From: an uncultured Christensenella sp.
Lineage (GTDB): Bacteria; Bacillota; Clostridia; Christensenellales; Pumilibacteraceae
Reading direction: 5' to 3'
NCBI GenBank assembly: GCA_910585955.1
Contig: CAJUGC010000010.1
Coordinates: 24,651 to 88,650 of the forward strand
Length of the DNA stretch: 64,000 bases
The notes beneath the pieces were generated by a model. That model was not told where the DNA came from and searched no databases. It saw nothing but the letters and a program-made list of their open reading frames with translations. Made by a program: the position numbers and the translations under genes. Below are positions 16,864-26,141 of the stretch, piece after piece (positions within the stretch are counted from its first letter, which is position 1; each line of letters opens with the position of its first letter).

Positions 16864-18207
16864 TTATTCTTCGCCCGTATCGGGTATGATAGCATCCAAA
16901 TTGAAAGTCTTATCGTCGACGCTCATCATGATCTCCCCGCCGTGCCTGTCCACTATGCTGCTTATGCTTTTCGTTCCGAAGCCGTGATAGCCGTTTTTCG
17001 CTTTCGTAGACCGCGGCATTCCGTCCTCGAAATCTATTTCTCCGCTGCAAAAATTATCGACATGGATATAAATAAAACCGTTTCTTTTCGTAACATTCAA
17101 ATTTATAAATCGGTTTTCCGCCTCCTCGAAACGCTGGCGTTCGATCGCGTTGTCGAGGGCGTTTCCGAAAAGCGAAGCGATGTCCACGGTACTCATAAAC
17201 GACAGCACTTTTCCGTCCACAAGATAGCTGAAAGCAATGTCGTTTTTGCGGCAGACAAGCACTTTTTCCGAAATAACTATGTCGAGGGCGTCGTTGCCCG
17301 TCTGTACGGTGCTGTCGTATACGTCGAGACAGTCCTTGAGTTCTTCCGTATATTTTTTCAGTCCTTTTGCGTCCCCGAGCTGTTCGAGCACAGACAGTTG
17401 ATGTTTCAAATCGTGACTCTTTTTGTTTATGAGATCTATGACGTCCTTGGACATCTCATGCGATTTTTTTTCGGAATTCATAAGGCGGCTTAGCATTTCC
17501 TTTTCGCTCGCAAGTCTGTTCTCCGTTTGGAAGCCGAATTGTATTATAATGCTCGCAAGACAGCCTATGATAGCGTAAATATTGCAATATATCCGCACCG
17601 TCTTAAGTTCGACTTCGAGCGGAAGAAGCCGAGCGAAAATACTGTCGAACGAATAGCTGAGCAGTACGCAGACTACCATTATACAGAGCGAAACCACAAA
17701 AACGCGCACGTCGTACGCGCAGGAGCTCATCTTTTTGCGAAATGCGTAAATGAAAATCACGAAAAAAATCGCCGCCACGGCAAGATAGATAAACACGTCG
17801 AAAAACAAAAACCGCAAAAACTCATGCCATTCCGGATTTATCAAATTCAAGAAAATGTTGCTTGCAGAGTAAGACGCATGCTGAACCGCATACGCCGCCG
17901 TAGTATAGTAAAGCGCGCCCAAAGCGTTTGTCTTGAAACTGACGAACACGCCTATGACGAGCAATAAGGTCGCGGAGAGAAAAAACACGGGGCTGTATTT
18001 CGGAATCCCGTCGTTTATTTCCCGTATGATTGCCCACACGATCGTTACGAGCATTATGTAGACGCACAAACTTATGAGCAAGCGCATGACGAAATTGTTT
18101 CGTCTCGGCAAAAAGATCACGAATACGGTAAGGCTTATCAAAAGTTGAGCGATAAAGACAAAGCCGTAAAGTTCGAGGTACAATCCTTGATATAAATTCT
18201 CATACAT
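16864..18207 (-). CDS. GHKL (AgrC-like) sensor histidine kinase (module B)
   Basis: 447 aa. About six membrane helices fill residues 1-215, followed by a coiled coil and the kinase core: phosphoacceptor in LINKKSHDLKHQLSVL, N-box SLFGNALDNAIERQ, G-box GFGTKSI. The catalytic part is HPK10/GHKL, the class of AgrC, in which the membrane domain usually senses peptides. It begins 24 bases after the regulator stop, in the same operon. No terminator is clear behind it; a run of eight C on the plus strand (16826-16833) lies just past the stop. Confidence 0.92.
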   Translation of the reverse strand: MYENLYQGLYLELYGFVFIAQLLISLTVFVIFLPRRNNFVMRLLISLCVYIMLVTIVWAIIREINDGIPKYSPVFFLSATLLLVIGVFVSFKTNALGALYYTTAAYAVQHASYSASNIFLNLINPEWHEFLRFLFFDVFIYLAVAAIFFVIFIYAFRKKMSSCAYDVRVFVVSLCIMVVCVLLSYSFDSIFARLLPLEVELKTVRIYCNIYAIIGCLASIIIQFGFQTENRLASEKEMLSRLMNSEKKSHEMSKDVIDLINKKSHDLKHQLSVLEQLGDAKGLKKYTEELKDCLDVYDSTVQTGNDALDIVISEKVLVCRKNDIAFSYLVDGKVLSFMSTVDIASLFGNALDNAIERQRFEEAENRFINLNVTKRNGFIYIHVDNFCSGEIDFEDGMPRSTKAKNGYHGFGTKSISSIVDRHGGEIMMSVDDKTFNLDAIIPDTGEE

Positions 18208-18231
18208 TTCCCATTCCCGCCATAGATCCCG

Positions 18232-18981
18232 TCACTGCTCTTCCCCCGCGGGCGATCCGCCGAGGTTGCCTCTCAAAAACTTCAACATATCCGTCTTGAA
18301 CTGCTTTGCACGTCTGAAAGCAAGCGGAAGATTTACGCCGTTTATGACGACATCGGTTGCCGTCACCTTTCGCACCAGTCCGAGATTGACAAGACAGCCG
18401 CTGTTGCATAGCGAAAAACCGTAAGGCGCAAGTTCTTTTTCCGCGCTTTCCAAAGTACCGCGACGGCGGAACTCTCCGCGAGCGGTGTTGTAATAAAGAT
18501 AGTTCTTGTTCTTTTCCACATAGTATATCTGCGATACGGGCAATTTCACGAGATTGCCGTCGCACTTGATGACGACGCCGAATTCCTTTTTATGTTCGCG
18601 AAGTTTGATTGCTTTTTTCATCTTGTCCGCAAAATCGCAGTACTTGATCGGCTTGACCATAAAGCCTACCGCTTCGACGTCGTACCCCTCTATCGCGTAT
18701 TTCGGCATTTTTGTTATAAAAATAAGGCTTATATCGGTATCGATAAGCCTAAGCCGTCTTGCCGCCGACATACCGTCGATAAGCGGCATTTCTATATCCA
18801 AAAAAGCAATGTCGTAAACCGCTTTATAATCGGTTATGAAATCCATTGCCGTTTCGAAAAGTTCTATTTCGAAAAGTCTATTTTCTCCCCCCCCCGAGAG
18901 TTCTTGCTCGAACTTTTCTATAAACCCCTTCACCTGTAGCCTACAAGCGCTGTCATCATCTACTACCGCAACCCTTATCAT
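18232..18981 (-). CDS. LytTR response regulator with nine-G tract (module B)
   Basis: 249 aa: receiver (VVDDD, phospho-Asp in IAFLDIEMP, FITKMP, MVKP) and a C-terminal LytTR domain. The start MIRVAVVDDD was chosen because GGGAG lies 7 bases upstream; a longer frame upstream adds no conserved sequence. Nine consecutive G (plus-strand C at 18887-18895) encode the Gly run after EQELS, near residue 30, in a loop that varies among its siblings. Gain or loss of one G would truncate the protein, so it may be phase-variable. Promoter at 19043-19071. Confidence 0.9.
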   Translation of the reverse strand: MIRVAVVDDDSACRLQVKGFIEKFEQELSGGGENRLFEIELFETAMDFITDYKAVYDIAFLDIEMPLIDGMSAARRLRLIDTDISLIFITKMPKYAIEGYDVEAVGFMVKPIKYCDFADKMKKAIKLREHKKEFGVVIKCDGNLVKLPVSQIYYVEKNKNYLYYNTARGEFRRRGTLESAEKELAPYGFSLCNSGCLVNLGLVRKVTATDVVINGVNLPLAFRRAKQFKTDMLKFLRGNLGGSPAGEEQ

Positions 18982-19042
18982 AACAACTCCCACATACCCG
19001 TTTTTATGCCGTTTTTCGACATAATAAGACAATTTCGTTTTC

Positions 19043-19071
19043 ATTATAACTCCAAAATTTACGGAAGTCAA
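19043..19071 (-). promoter_or_regulatory. Promoter of module B regulator-kinase operon
   Basis: TTGACT (19066-19071), a 17-base spacer and a perfect TATAAT (19043-19048) on the minus strand. It should be constitutive and strong. Confidence 0.8.
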
Positions 19072-19121
19072 CTGTATTAAGGCGTCGGAAACCAAATCCG
19101 CGGACAAACCGTCAAACAGAA

Positions 19122-19149
19122 AAAGACTCGGATTTGAAACCGAGTCTTT
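19122..19149 (-). terminator. Intrinsic terminator after the module C GH3 operon
   Basis: AAAGACTCGG pairs with CCGAGTCTTT around an 8-base loop. On the minus strand a T-rich run follows. It separates the lipoprotein gene at 19,215 from the module B regulator. Confidence 0.85.
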
Positions 19150-19214
19150 CCTCTTATAAAATTATGTTTTATTTGCTCTTATTTCCTTTACAGCCTAACA
19201 GTTTCAAATGATTA

Positions 19215-19844
19215 TTATTCTTGAAGCGTGAGAGTGCCGTGACCGTTCGCCGTCAGTCTGCCGCCCATGAGCTTTATGCCGAAGCCCTCATAACCGACCG
19301 TGATTTTTCCGTCGTCACCCTTTTCGGAAGATATTTTCGCGCCGGAGCCCATAAGCATAGTATAGACGCCGTCCTTGAGCGTATATTCTCCGCTGTCCGT
19401 ATACATACCCGGAGAGGAAATCTCCCATTCAAGCGTATTATAGCATTTCAGCTCGGACATAAAATCCATCGAGCGACCGCCGCCGAGTCCGAAAGTCACG
19501 TTTCCCGTAAAGGTAGCCACGACTGCTTTTACGACGACTTCTATTTCGTATGTCGCCGTAATTTCGCCGTATGTGACGGTCACGGTCTTTTTGCCTTCCG
19601 TTGACATATCGGGAACGGAAACCTTGTATTCGTCTTTCTTTATGCGCTCGTTCGTGCCGCCGTTCTTAGCATACACGACGAGATTGTCGGAATTGAACTC
19701 GGTGCCCACTTCGAATACCGTAGCAACTGCGGATGTGTCCAAAGCGATCTCCTTAACCCCGCCGCAACCGACTAGTGCAACGGACAATATGAGTCCGAGC
19801 ACAAGCGCCGTCGCCGCAATAAATTTATTTACCGATTTTTTCAT
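19215..19844 (-). CDS. Lipoprotein with bacterial Ig-like domain
   Basis: 209 aa. A signal peptide with lipobox LVGC (Cys27) predicts membrane attachment. Residues about 30-107 look like a Big_3-type Ig-like domain (DTSAVATVFEVGTEF, then KKTVTVTYGEITATYEI). The C-terminal 100 residues are Gly-rich beta structure with no family I recognise. It follows GH3-4 by 13 bases and closes that operon, in the same place as the lipoprotein cut off at position 1 behind GH3-1. It may help present substrate or anchor the enzyme (inference). Confidence 0.78.
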   Translation of the reverse strand: MKKSVNKFIAATALVLGLILSVALVGCGGVKEIALDTSAVATVFEVGTEFNSDNLVVYAKNGGTNERIKKDEYKVSVPDMSTEGKKTVTVTYGEITATYEIEVVVKAVVATFTGNVTFGLGGGRSMDFMSELKCYNTLEWEISSPGMYTDSGEYTLKDGVYTMLMGSGAKISSEKGDDGKITVGYEGFGIKLMGGRLTANGHGTLTLQE

Positions 19845-19857
19845 AATCTATCTCCTT

Positions 19858-22800
19858 TCAGTTTGCCTGCTTTCTTTTGTCGAGAACCGCGCGCACGACT
19901 ATCCAGGCAATCGCACCAGCGATCACGAGACTGAGCACGAGATCCACCGGCAGTTGCAGGTAGAACACCCAAGGCGAAGTTGCGTAACGGAATACCGTTC
20001 CGGGAGCGACGCCCTGCATTGCGCTCGAATTTGCGACGGTATAGCCTACGTTGTGCATTATTCTGCGGAACATATGGTGCGCCGAGGGGCTGTCCTTATC
20101 CGCAAGTCCGCCGCGACCTGTCGCAAGGAACGTATCGAGTCCCGAACGGTACGCCATATCGTACATATCGTCTTTCGGCATAGAGAACATATCGCTGTGC
20201 GTAAGTCCGAGAAAACCCCATTCTCCGCGAAGAAGTCCCGTGAGAAGTCTCTCGTCCGCATGACCGTAGATCTGACCGATACAAGCCTGAGACGCCATAA
20301 CGGCGGTAGCCGCGCGCATTGTCTTTTGCGCCTGCGCGCCCGTCTCGTCCTTTGTGTAGTTAATGGTCATCATGGCTTCCTTGAAAGGTATCTCGAAAGC
20401 TTTCAGATAAAGCTCGCGCATTGCCTGCTCGGTTGCCCAAGTGGACAGGAATCCGTCACGATTTGTCTCCTGGTCGTTGAGAGCAAAGTGCTTGAGATAA
20501 CATATGAGTCCTGCCTGGCTCGCGCCGCTTACGACGGCTGCCGCCGCTTTGCCCGTAAGCAGAGGATCTTCGCTGTAGTACTCGAAGTTACGTCCCGAGA
20601 ACGGACTGCGGTGCAGGTTGATCGCCGGAGAATACCAAGCGGTAACATTGTTTTCGAGTGCCTCTTTGCCGAGAATGTCGCCGAGCTCTTTCAAAAGTAC
20701 TACGTTCCAAGTCGAAGCCCAGACGGGAGTCATGCTGTGCGTTGCCGACATCTGCATACCTTTGTCGGTCTTGAACACTTTGATTCCGTTCGCGCCGTCG
20801 GCAGCCACCGTACGAGGCAGACCTATGGAATCGACGGGAGTGGTAGCGTAGTTTGCAAGCGCGGATACGTCTGCCATCTGACTTATTACGGCTGCGCTGC
20901 TGTAATCTATCTGATCGAGCCAATCGCTCCAGACGTCGTCGTAATAGCTCTTTCCGCGAAGGTCGGACAGCGACAAGCCGTTGTCGGCTCCCGAAACGGG
21001 GTCTTCCGCATGATAAGCCTTACTTCCCTCGACGTTGCCGTAGCGGCTGTCCGTCTTTACGTCGAACGTATGTATAGCTCCCTCGAAATACTTTGCGGAC
21101 TCTTTGGAAAGCGCTTTTCCGCCGCGACGAATAGTGTTTTCGAGATCCGCCCCTTCGGTGTGAAGAACGGGGAAAGTGTTGTTCCAATCCGCGCGGCTGA
21201 GGATCTTGCCGTCGCGGTTCATATAATCGCTGCTGTCCTGGAACAGATTGGTTGCGGCGATGAACTCCTCGTCGCCGTTTGCGGGACGGGAAGTCGTATT
21301 TCCCTCGTCGTCGAGAGCCGACTGAGCCTCTTTCTCGCTCTTTCTCGGATTATGCGAATCATAGTAAACGGTTTTGCCGTTCTTCCATGTCTCGGTCTCT
21401 ATGATTTCATGGCTGTCCTTGCGAAGGGAAATCAGATAGTCGCCCTCTTCGAGTATGTAGCAGCCCTTTGTTCCGTCGTCGTTCTGTCTCATATAACTGT
21501 ACGAAGCCATTTCTTCCTGATCGAAAGTAACGGTAACGGTATCTTTATGACCGGGCTCTATTTTCTCGGTCTTGGCGAAGCCCGCAAGCGTAGCCGTCGG
21601 CTTTTCTATTTTCAAGCCCTTGTCGAAATCGGTGTAAGGCGGATTATAATAGACCTGAACGACCTCTTTACCTGCCATTGCTCCCTTGTTTTCGACTTCC
21701 ACGGTTATCGAAATCTTTCCGTTTGAAGTGTCGAACGACGTTATTTTCTGCTCGAACTTCGTGTAGGACAAGCCGTAGCCGAACGGATATGTCACGTCGC
21801 CCGGCTGTTCGTAGCCGCCTTTTCCGTCGAGCTTTCCGTAAGTGAAGCCTGCCGCTTTTATGTCGTGAGCCGTTTCGTAGTAGCGGTATCCCATATACAC
21901 GTCTTCCGCGTATTCGATGTAGTTCTTGCCGTATTTGTCGTTTACGGGATTCGTATATTGGAACTCGCCGAAGTTTTGATAGGTCGGGTCCTTCGTAAAG
22001 TCGGACGCCCAAATCGCAACCGTGCGTCCCGAAGGATTTACTTTGCCGCACAAAATATCGTCAAGCACCGAAAATCCTCTCTCGCCCGCATGACCGAAGG
22101 AGAGAATTGCGTCGACTTCGAGTTCTCCCGACAAAAGTTCGGGCAACTGAAGCGACGAGGAGCTTTCGAGTATGACGACCACCTTATCGCAGACTTGCTT
22201 GGCAAGTCTTATGGTATCCTTTTCATTCTGCGACAGCGCAAAATAGTGAGGCGTGCCGTCGTTGTACGCATCGTACTTTTTATCCGAGCCTTCGGAGCCT
22301 TCGCGGGCAAGGAATACAAGTCCCGTTCCGCTTGCTCCCGTTGCGCCCTCGTATATCGACGCGGGATATTCGTAAAATTTGTTAACGTGACCCATTCCGC
22401 TCGTCGATTTATCCGACATAAGAGTCCCGGGCGCTCTGTCCAAAGTTTGTGGATCGGACACATTCTTTATCTTGTCGTAAGCGGCATTGTTCACGGTGAA
22501 AGTTTCTTTCAATGCCTTTTCGGGCGTAACCGTATACTCGGGCAAAACCCACTTTGCCGAACCGCTCGCACCCGTCTGCCCGTAAATGGGCGTCTTATAG
22601 CGGAAGCCGAAAGGCGTAACGGCGCTTCCCTCCGCCAAAGGCAGAACGCCGTTGTTCTTCAAAAGCACCGCACCCTCTTCTTGGACACGAAGAGCCACCT
22701 TATACGCCGCCTCGGTGGATTCCGATTTGTCGGCGAACTTATCCTCGTAATAAGCGGTGTTCCACTCGTCGCGCCCCTCGGGGATAATGTCGGTTCGCTT

Positions 22801-22944
22801 GCCGCGCCCCAATCTGTCATCCAAAAACGGAGTGAAAATGTATGCCGCAACATTTACCGCAATCAAAAGAATTGCACAAAACGCCGCAACGGAGATCATG
22901 ATCACTCTGAACTTGAACGCACTCATCGTCTTGTTTTCAGCCAT
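19858..22944 (-). CDS. Membrane-tethered GH3 beta-glycosidase, inverted domain order (GH3-4)
   Basis: 1028 aa. An N-terminal membrane helix (about 13-36) leads to the acid/base domain (REGSEGSD, probable acid/base E218), a fibronectin-like domain (about 400-520) and the TIM barrel (AADGANG, KHFALNDQE, probable nucleophile D918 in THSDM). The nucleophile motif is divergent from the usual SDW, as in the other copies. A C-terminal membrane helix (about 1000-1020) and a basic tail follow. AAAGGAGGAG precedes the ATG. The promoter must lie within 22,945-23,054, after the kinase terminator; a TAATAC with only a poor -35 is present there. Confidence 0.93.
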   Translation of the reverse strand: MAENKTMSAFKFRVIMISVAAFCAILLIAVNVAAYIFTPFLDDRLGRGKRTDIIPEGRDEWNTAYYEDKFADKSESTEAAYKVALRVQEEGAVLLKNNGVLPLAEGSAVTPFGFRYKTPIYGQTGASGSAKWVLPEYTVTPEKALKETFTVNNAAYDKIKNVSDPQTLDRAPGTLMSDKSTSGMGHVNKFYEYPASIYEGATGASGTGLVFLAREGSEGSDKKYDAYNDGTPHYFALSQNEKDTIRLAKQVCDKVVVILESSSSLQLPELLSGELEVDAILSFGHAGERGFSVLDDILCGKVNPSGRTVAIWASDFTKDPTYQNFGEFQYTNPVNDKYGKNYIEYAEDVYMGYRYYETAHDIKAAGFTYGKLDGKGGYEQPGDVTYPFGYGLSYTKFEQKITSFDTSNGKISITVEVENKGAMAGKEVVQVYYNPPYTDFDKGLKIEKPTATLAGFAKTEKIEPGHKDTVTVTFDQEEMASYSYMRQNDDGTKGCYILEEGDYLISLRKDSHEIIETETWKNGKTVYYDSHNPRKSEKEAQSALDDEGNTTSRPANGDEEFIAATNLFQDSSDYMNRDGKILSRADWNNTFPVLHTEGADLENTIRRGGKALSKESAKYFEGAIHTFDVKTDSRYGNVEGSKAYHAEDPVSGADNGLSLSDLRGKSYYDDVWSDWLDQIDYSSAAVISQMADVSALANYATTPVDSIGLPRTVAADGANGIKVFKTDKGMQMSATHSMTPVWASTWNVVLLKELGDILGKEALENNVTAWYSPAINLHRSPFSGRNFEYYSEDPLLTGKAAAAVVSGASQAGLICYLKHFALNDQETNRDGFLSTWATEQAMRELYLKAFEIPFKEAMMTINYTKDETGAQAQKTMRAATAVMASQACIGQIYGHADERLLTGLLRGEWGFLGLTHSDMFSMPKDDMYDMAYRSGLDTFLATGRGGLADKDSPSAHHMFRRIMHNVGYTVANSSAMQGVAPGTVFRYATSPWVFYLQLPVDLVLSLVIAGAIAWIVVRAVLDKRKQAN

Positions 22945-23054
22945 AGAATTCTCCTCCTTTGAAAATTCGTATTTATTTTAATACGACATTTCCTGTCGGT
23001 ATTAACGCACTTACGCTTTTACATCGCAATCGAGCGAATGATACAATATCCGAA

Positions 23055-23090
23055 CATAAAAAACAAGACCGGCGACAAAACCGGTCGTTT
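23055..23090 (-). terminator. Intrinsic terminator after the module C kinase
   Basis: GACCGG (23067-23072) pairs with CCGGTC (23081-23086) with an 8-base loop, and a TTGTTTTTT tract follows on the minus strand. It separates the regulator-kinase transcript from GH3-4. Confidence 0.85.
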
Positions 23091-23125
23091 TAAGCTCGCG
23101 AAAAGCAAAAGATATTCGATTGTTT

Positions 23126-24472
23126 TTATATGCCGAGCAGTATACTTACAACAAACGAGTCGTCGTCGACGACTGCATCGAACGTGCCGCCATACTTAGT
23201 TGCCACGCTCTTTATCGACTTCATGCCGAATCCGTGCCGCGTCTTGTCTCCTTTCGTCGTCACGGGTAGCCCGCCCTCGAACACAGGCGGCTCGCCCTCG
23301 TAGTAGTTCTTTACGGCTATGCCTATGAGATTTCCCGTCGCCGTCACCGACAGCTTTATGACACGCTTTTCCTCTTCGAGCGTCATGACGTACTCTATGG
23401 CGTTGTCGATCGCGTTGCCGAACAGCGAATAGATGTCGGCATCGTCCATAAAGTCGAGCTTTTTCCCGTCGGCTACGGCGGAAAGCTGAATTTTGTTCTT
23501 CACGCAATACAGATTTTTATCAGAAAGCACGGTGTCGAGAGCGGCGTTGCCCGTATCGAACACGGAATCGTAAAACGAAACCGATCGCTTTAATTCCTCT
23601 ATGTATCCCTCGTCGATGTTCTTTTCCCTTTCAAGCCGCAAAAGCTGGTGCTTTAGGTCGTGACACTTGAGATTTATGATGTCCATGTTTTCCTTTGTGA
23701 ACTCGTACTGCTTGAGCTTCATTTCGCTCATGTGACGTATGGTCTCGTCCTCTTGCCGCCGCATTGCCTCTCTTGTCAACATGAACTGCATAAAAAGCAC
23801 CAAAATACAGCAGCATATATTGCAAATGCTCATTATGACGAACATAGTCGTACTTTCCGACGAATATGACGAGCTCCAGGCGCGCGCAACCACGGCTACG
23901 CCTATGACTACGGACAGCAGTATCATAGTAGAGCTCGAACTGTAGGCAGCTACTTCCACCGAGTCCCTTATGGCGCCCGCAAGCAGCAGATAGGCGAGCG
24001 CGTAAATAACCGTGTGACAGGCAAGCCAAATGAGCACGCCCTGCCAGGTAACGGGAGACAGCGAAATAAACTTGTATTGCGGCAAAAGCACGCCTATTAT
24101 ATTGGAGGTCATAACGGCTATGTTTTGAAGCGCATAGCCCGCGATACAGCCGAATATAAGAGTTACGGGCTTTTCCTTAAAGCACAGAAAGACCGCTCCT
24201 ATAGATAAAGCAAAGAGAAAGACGTGCACGACGACGTTGAGTATGGGATAGGCAAGTTCGTTGCTCATTCCGTTTTTGACTAAATAATTCAAAAGAAGAT
24301 ATCCGACATACCCCAACAGCGCGGAAATCCCCAAAAGCCCGACGACGCTTGTCGATACTCGCAGGACAAAAAAGTGTCTGCGGGCAAAGCGGCGCATGAA
24401 CAGCGCGTACGCGAGTATAAGCCAAAACACGAACGCCAGCCGCATGGTGATCATCATTACGGGAACGCTCAT
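23126..24472 (-). CDS. GHKL (AgrC-like) sensor histidine kinase (module C)
   Basis: 448 aa with about six or seven membrane helices (residues 1-225), a coiled coil, phosphoacceptor region INLKCHDLKHQLLRL, N-box SLFGNAIDNAIEY and G-box GFGMKSI. Its ATG overlaps the regulator stop (ATGA), with GGGAGGAG upstream, so the pair is translationally coupled. The membrane half shares little sequence with its siblings beyond topology, whereas the kinase core is well conserved, as expected if each senses a different ligand (inference). Confidence 0.92.
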   Translation of the reverse strand: MSVPVMMITMRLAFVFWLILAYALFMRRFARRHFFVLRVSTSVVGLLGISALLGYVGYLLLNYLVKNGMSNELAYPILNVVVHVFLFALSIGAVFLCFKEKPVTLIFGCIAGYALQNIAVMTSNIIGVLLPQYKFISLSPVTWQGVLIWLACHTVIYALAYLLLAGAIRDSVEVAAYSSSSTMILLSVVIGVAVVARAWSSSYSSESTTMFVIMSICNICCCILVLFMQFMLTREAMRRQEDETIRHMSEMKLKQYEFTKENMDIINLKCHDLKHQLLRLEREKNIDEGYIEELKRSVSFYDSVFDTGNAALDTVLSDKNLYCVKNKIQLSAVADGKKLDFMDDADIYSLFGNAIDNAIEYVMTLEEEKRVIKLSVTATGNLIGIAVKNYYEGEPPVFEGGLPVTTKGDKTRHGFGMKSIKSVATKYGGTFDAVVDDDSFVVSILLGI

Positions 24473-25179
24473 ACAAGTACTCCTCCCAAAGCTACGAATG
24501 CGCCGAGCGCACGCAGAAAGCTCTTCTTTTTCGAGCGACTTATCTTAAGCAGGTCTCCGCCCACCGCCGCGACGTCGCCCTCGACGCTTCTTACATACGA
24601 CAGATTGACGAGAAAACTTGCGCCGCACTTTGCGAACAATCGAGGAGGCAAAGCGCTCTCCGCCGTTTTCATGCTTCCCCAAACGTCGACAGTCCCGCCG
24701 TCGGTGTGGTACAACACTCTGTGCTTGTTGACCTCTATATAGTACACGGACGAGAGCGGTATGCGGACATAGCCGTTCATGTTGCGGACAGTTACCGATT
24801 GCTCCGCGTTCTCGCTCTTTTTCACCGCCGCGGAAAAAGTCATCGCGAATGCTTCGTAAGAGTACGGCTTTACGAGATAGTCGAGCGCTCCCACCTCATA
24901 GCCTTTTACCGCATAGTGCATGAGCCCCGTCACGAACACGAGCGGCACCTCGGGGTCGCACTCTCGCAGTTTTTTCGCACCGTCCATTCCGTTTCTGCCC
25001 GGCATTTCTATGTCCATAAAGACGAGGTCGTATTTCGGCTTGTAACCGAAGAGAAAAGACGCCGTATCGCGAAATTCGGCAATCTCGAAAGCTCGTCCGT
25101 TTTCGCGACCGTAATGCCGTATGAAGCCGCTCAGTTTTTCGGCAGCCTCCTTATCGTCTTCGACTATGGCTATTCTCAT
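24469..25179 (-). CDS. LytTR response regulator (module C)
   Basis: 236 aa: receiver (IVEDD, phospho-Asp in LVFMDIEMP, FVTGLM, LVKP) then a LytTR domain ending in a short hydrophobic tail. I chose MRIAIVEDD as the start because GGAGAGG stands upstream of it; the in-frame ATG at 25,203 would lie only about 12 bases from the predicted transcription start. A second LytTR regulator (25,288-25,989) lies directly upstream on the same strand. Confidence 0.9.
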   Translation of the reverse strand: MRIAIVEDDKEAAEKLSGFIRHYGRENGRAFEIAEFRDTASFLFGYKPKYDLVFMDIEMPGRNGMDGAKKLRECDPEVPLVFVTGLMHYAVKGYEVGALDYLVKPYSYEAFAMTFSAAVKKSENAEQSVTVRNMNGYVRIPLSSVYYIEVNKHRVLYHTDGGTVDVWGSMKTAESALPPRLFAKCGASFLVNLSYVRSVEGDVAAVGGDLLKISRSKKKSFLRALGAFVALGGVLV

Positions 25180-25221
25180 CTTTTCGTTTGCCTCTCCGCC
25201 CATTTTACCTTTTACGGTTTA

Positions 25222-25250
25222 ATTATATCAATTAACACGGCGTTTGTCAA
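25222..25250 (-). promoter_or_regulatory. Consensus promoter of module C regulator-kinase operon
   Basis: Perfect TTGACA (25245-25250), 17-base spacer, perfect TATAAT (25222-25227) on the minus strand. Confidence 0.9.
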
Positions 25251-25287
25251 TATCGCAGCATTTTCGGTCGGTTTTATTTCGCAAACT

Positions 25288-25989
25288 TCACTTATTGATG
25301 TATGTGTTGAGTTCGGCAAGAAAGGCTTTGCGCTTGTTTCTTCCTATTTTAATCTTTTTGCCCGCAACAACCGCTTCGTCGCCGTCAATACCCGTCACAT
25401 AGCGAAGATTTACGAGACAGCTCTTAGAACAGCGGGCGAAGCCGTAATTCGACAGTATCTTTTCCGCGCGGGAAAGCGGCGCCCATTCGCTCACGCTCTC
25501 TCCGCCGGTGTGATAGACGAGACAGTGCCCGAATACTTCGACGTATGTTATTTCCGCCGAGTCGAGCAGTGCCGTTCCGCCCGTCGTGGATACCGCTATC
25601 TTTACCGAACGCAGACGCTCGAGCTTTTTCATGACGCCATTCATTGTCTGAAAAAACCGCGCTTTACCGACAGGCTTGACAATGTAGTCGAGCGCGCCAA
25701 CGGAATAGCCCTCTACCGCCAGCCGCGCGACATTGGTCACAAATACAATGACCGTCTTTTCGTCGTTCTTTCTTATCTCCCTCGCCGCGCTCATTCCGTC
25801 GAGGCCGCCGAGTTCGATGTCTATGAACAACACGTCGAATTTCCCCGCCGCCTGCCGCAATGCTTCTTCTGCGCTGTCGAAAATACTTACGGAAAAGGAA
25901 GCGTTCTTTTCCTGCCCGTAAAGTTTAAGCATTTCCGCGAGTCTTGACGCGGCAAGCTCGTCATCCTCTATTATGCCGACGTTTATCAT
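25288..25989 (-). CDS. Orphan LytTR response regulator
   Basis: 233 aa with a complete receiver (IIEDDE, phospho-Asp in LFIDIELGG, FVTNVA, IVKPVG) and LytTR domain. Unlike the five others it has no kinase next to it: the next gene downstream is the module C regulator, which has its own promoter. Its -10 hexamer ends 6 bases before the ATG and no ribosome site is visible, so the mRNA is probably leaderless. It may take phosphate from one of the nearby kinases or be the survivor of a lost module. Confidence 0.88.
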   Translation of the reverse strand: MINVGIIEDDELAASRLAEMLKLYGQEKNASFSVSIFDSAEEALRQAAGKFDVLFIDIELGGLDGMSAAREIRKNDEKTVIVFVTNVARLAVEGYSVGALDYIVKPVGKARFFQTMNGVMKKLERLRSVKIAVSTTGGTALLDSAEITYVEVFGHCLVYHTGGESVSEWAPLSRAEKILSNYGFARCSKSCLVNLRYVTGIDGDEAVVAGKKIKIGRNKRKAFLAELNTYINK

Positions 25990-25995
25990 ATCTAT

Positions 25996-26024
25996 ACTAT
26001 ATCACACAATGCCGAAAATTTCAA
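25996..26024 (-). promoter_or_regulatory. Promoter of the orphan regulator, predicted leaderless start
   Basis: TTGAAA (26019-26024), 17-base spacer, TATAGT (25996-26001) on the minus strand. The expected transcription start (about 25,989-25,990) coincides with the ATG. Confidence 0.7.
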
Positions 26025-26072
26025 CCCCCTGCGACACAATAGGTCGTTATCGTTGCGCAAAATCCGCGTGCA

Positions 26073-26102
26073 AAAGAGACGAACCGAAAGATCCGTCTCT
26101 TT
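26073..26102 (-). terminator. Intrinsic terminator after the GH3-5 operon
   Basis: AAAGAGACG pairs with CGTCTCTTT around a 12-base loop. It ends the transcript of the 136-aa membrane gene before the orphan regulator. Confidence 0.75.
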
Positions 26103-26141
26103 GATTTTGTTGTATGTTATTCCGATCTGCTCAAAATCGTC

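Noticed and set aside
19573..21726. Very long open frames on the strand opposite the GH3 genes (also 33,532-35,520 and 1,089-2,339)
   Set aside because: They mirror the codon periodicity of the GH3 genes, have Arg/His/Val-rich unlikely products and no ribosome sites or family motifs.
22945..23054. Twelve-codon frame with Cys upstream of GH3-4 (MFGYCIIRSIAM)
   Set aside because: No ribosome site; it begins in the T-tract of the kinase terminator.
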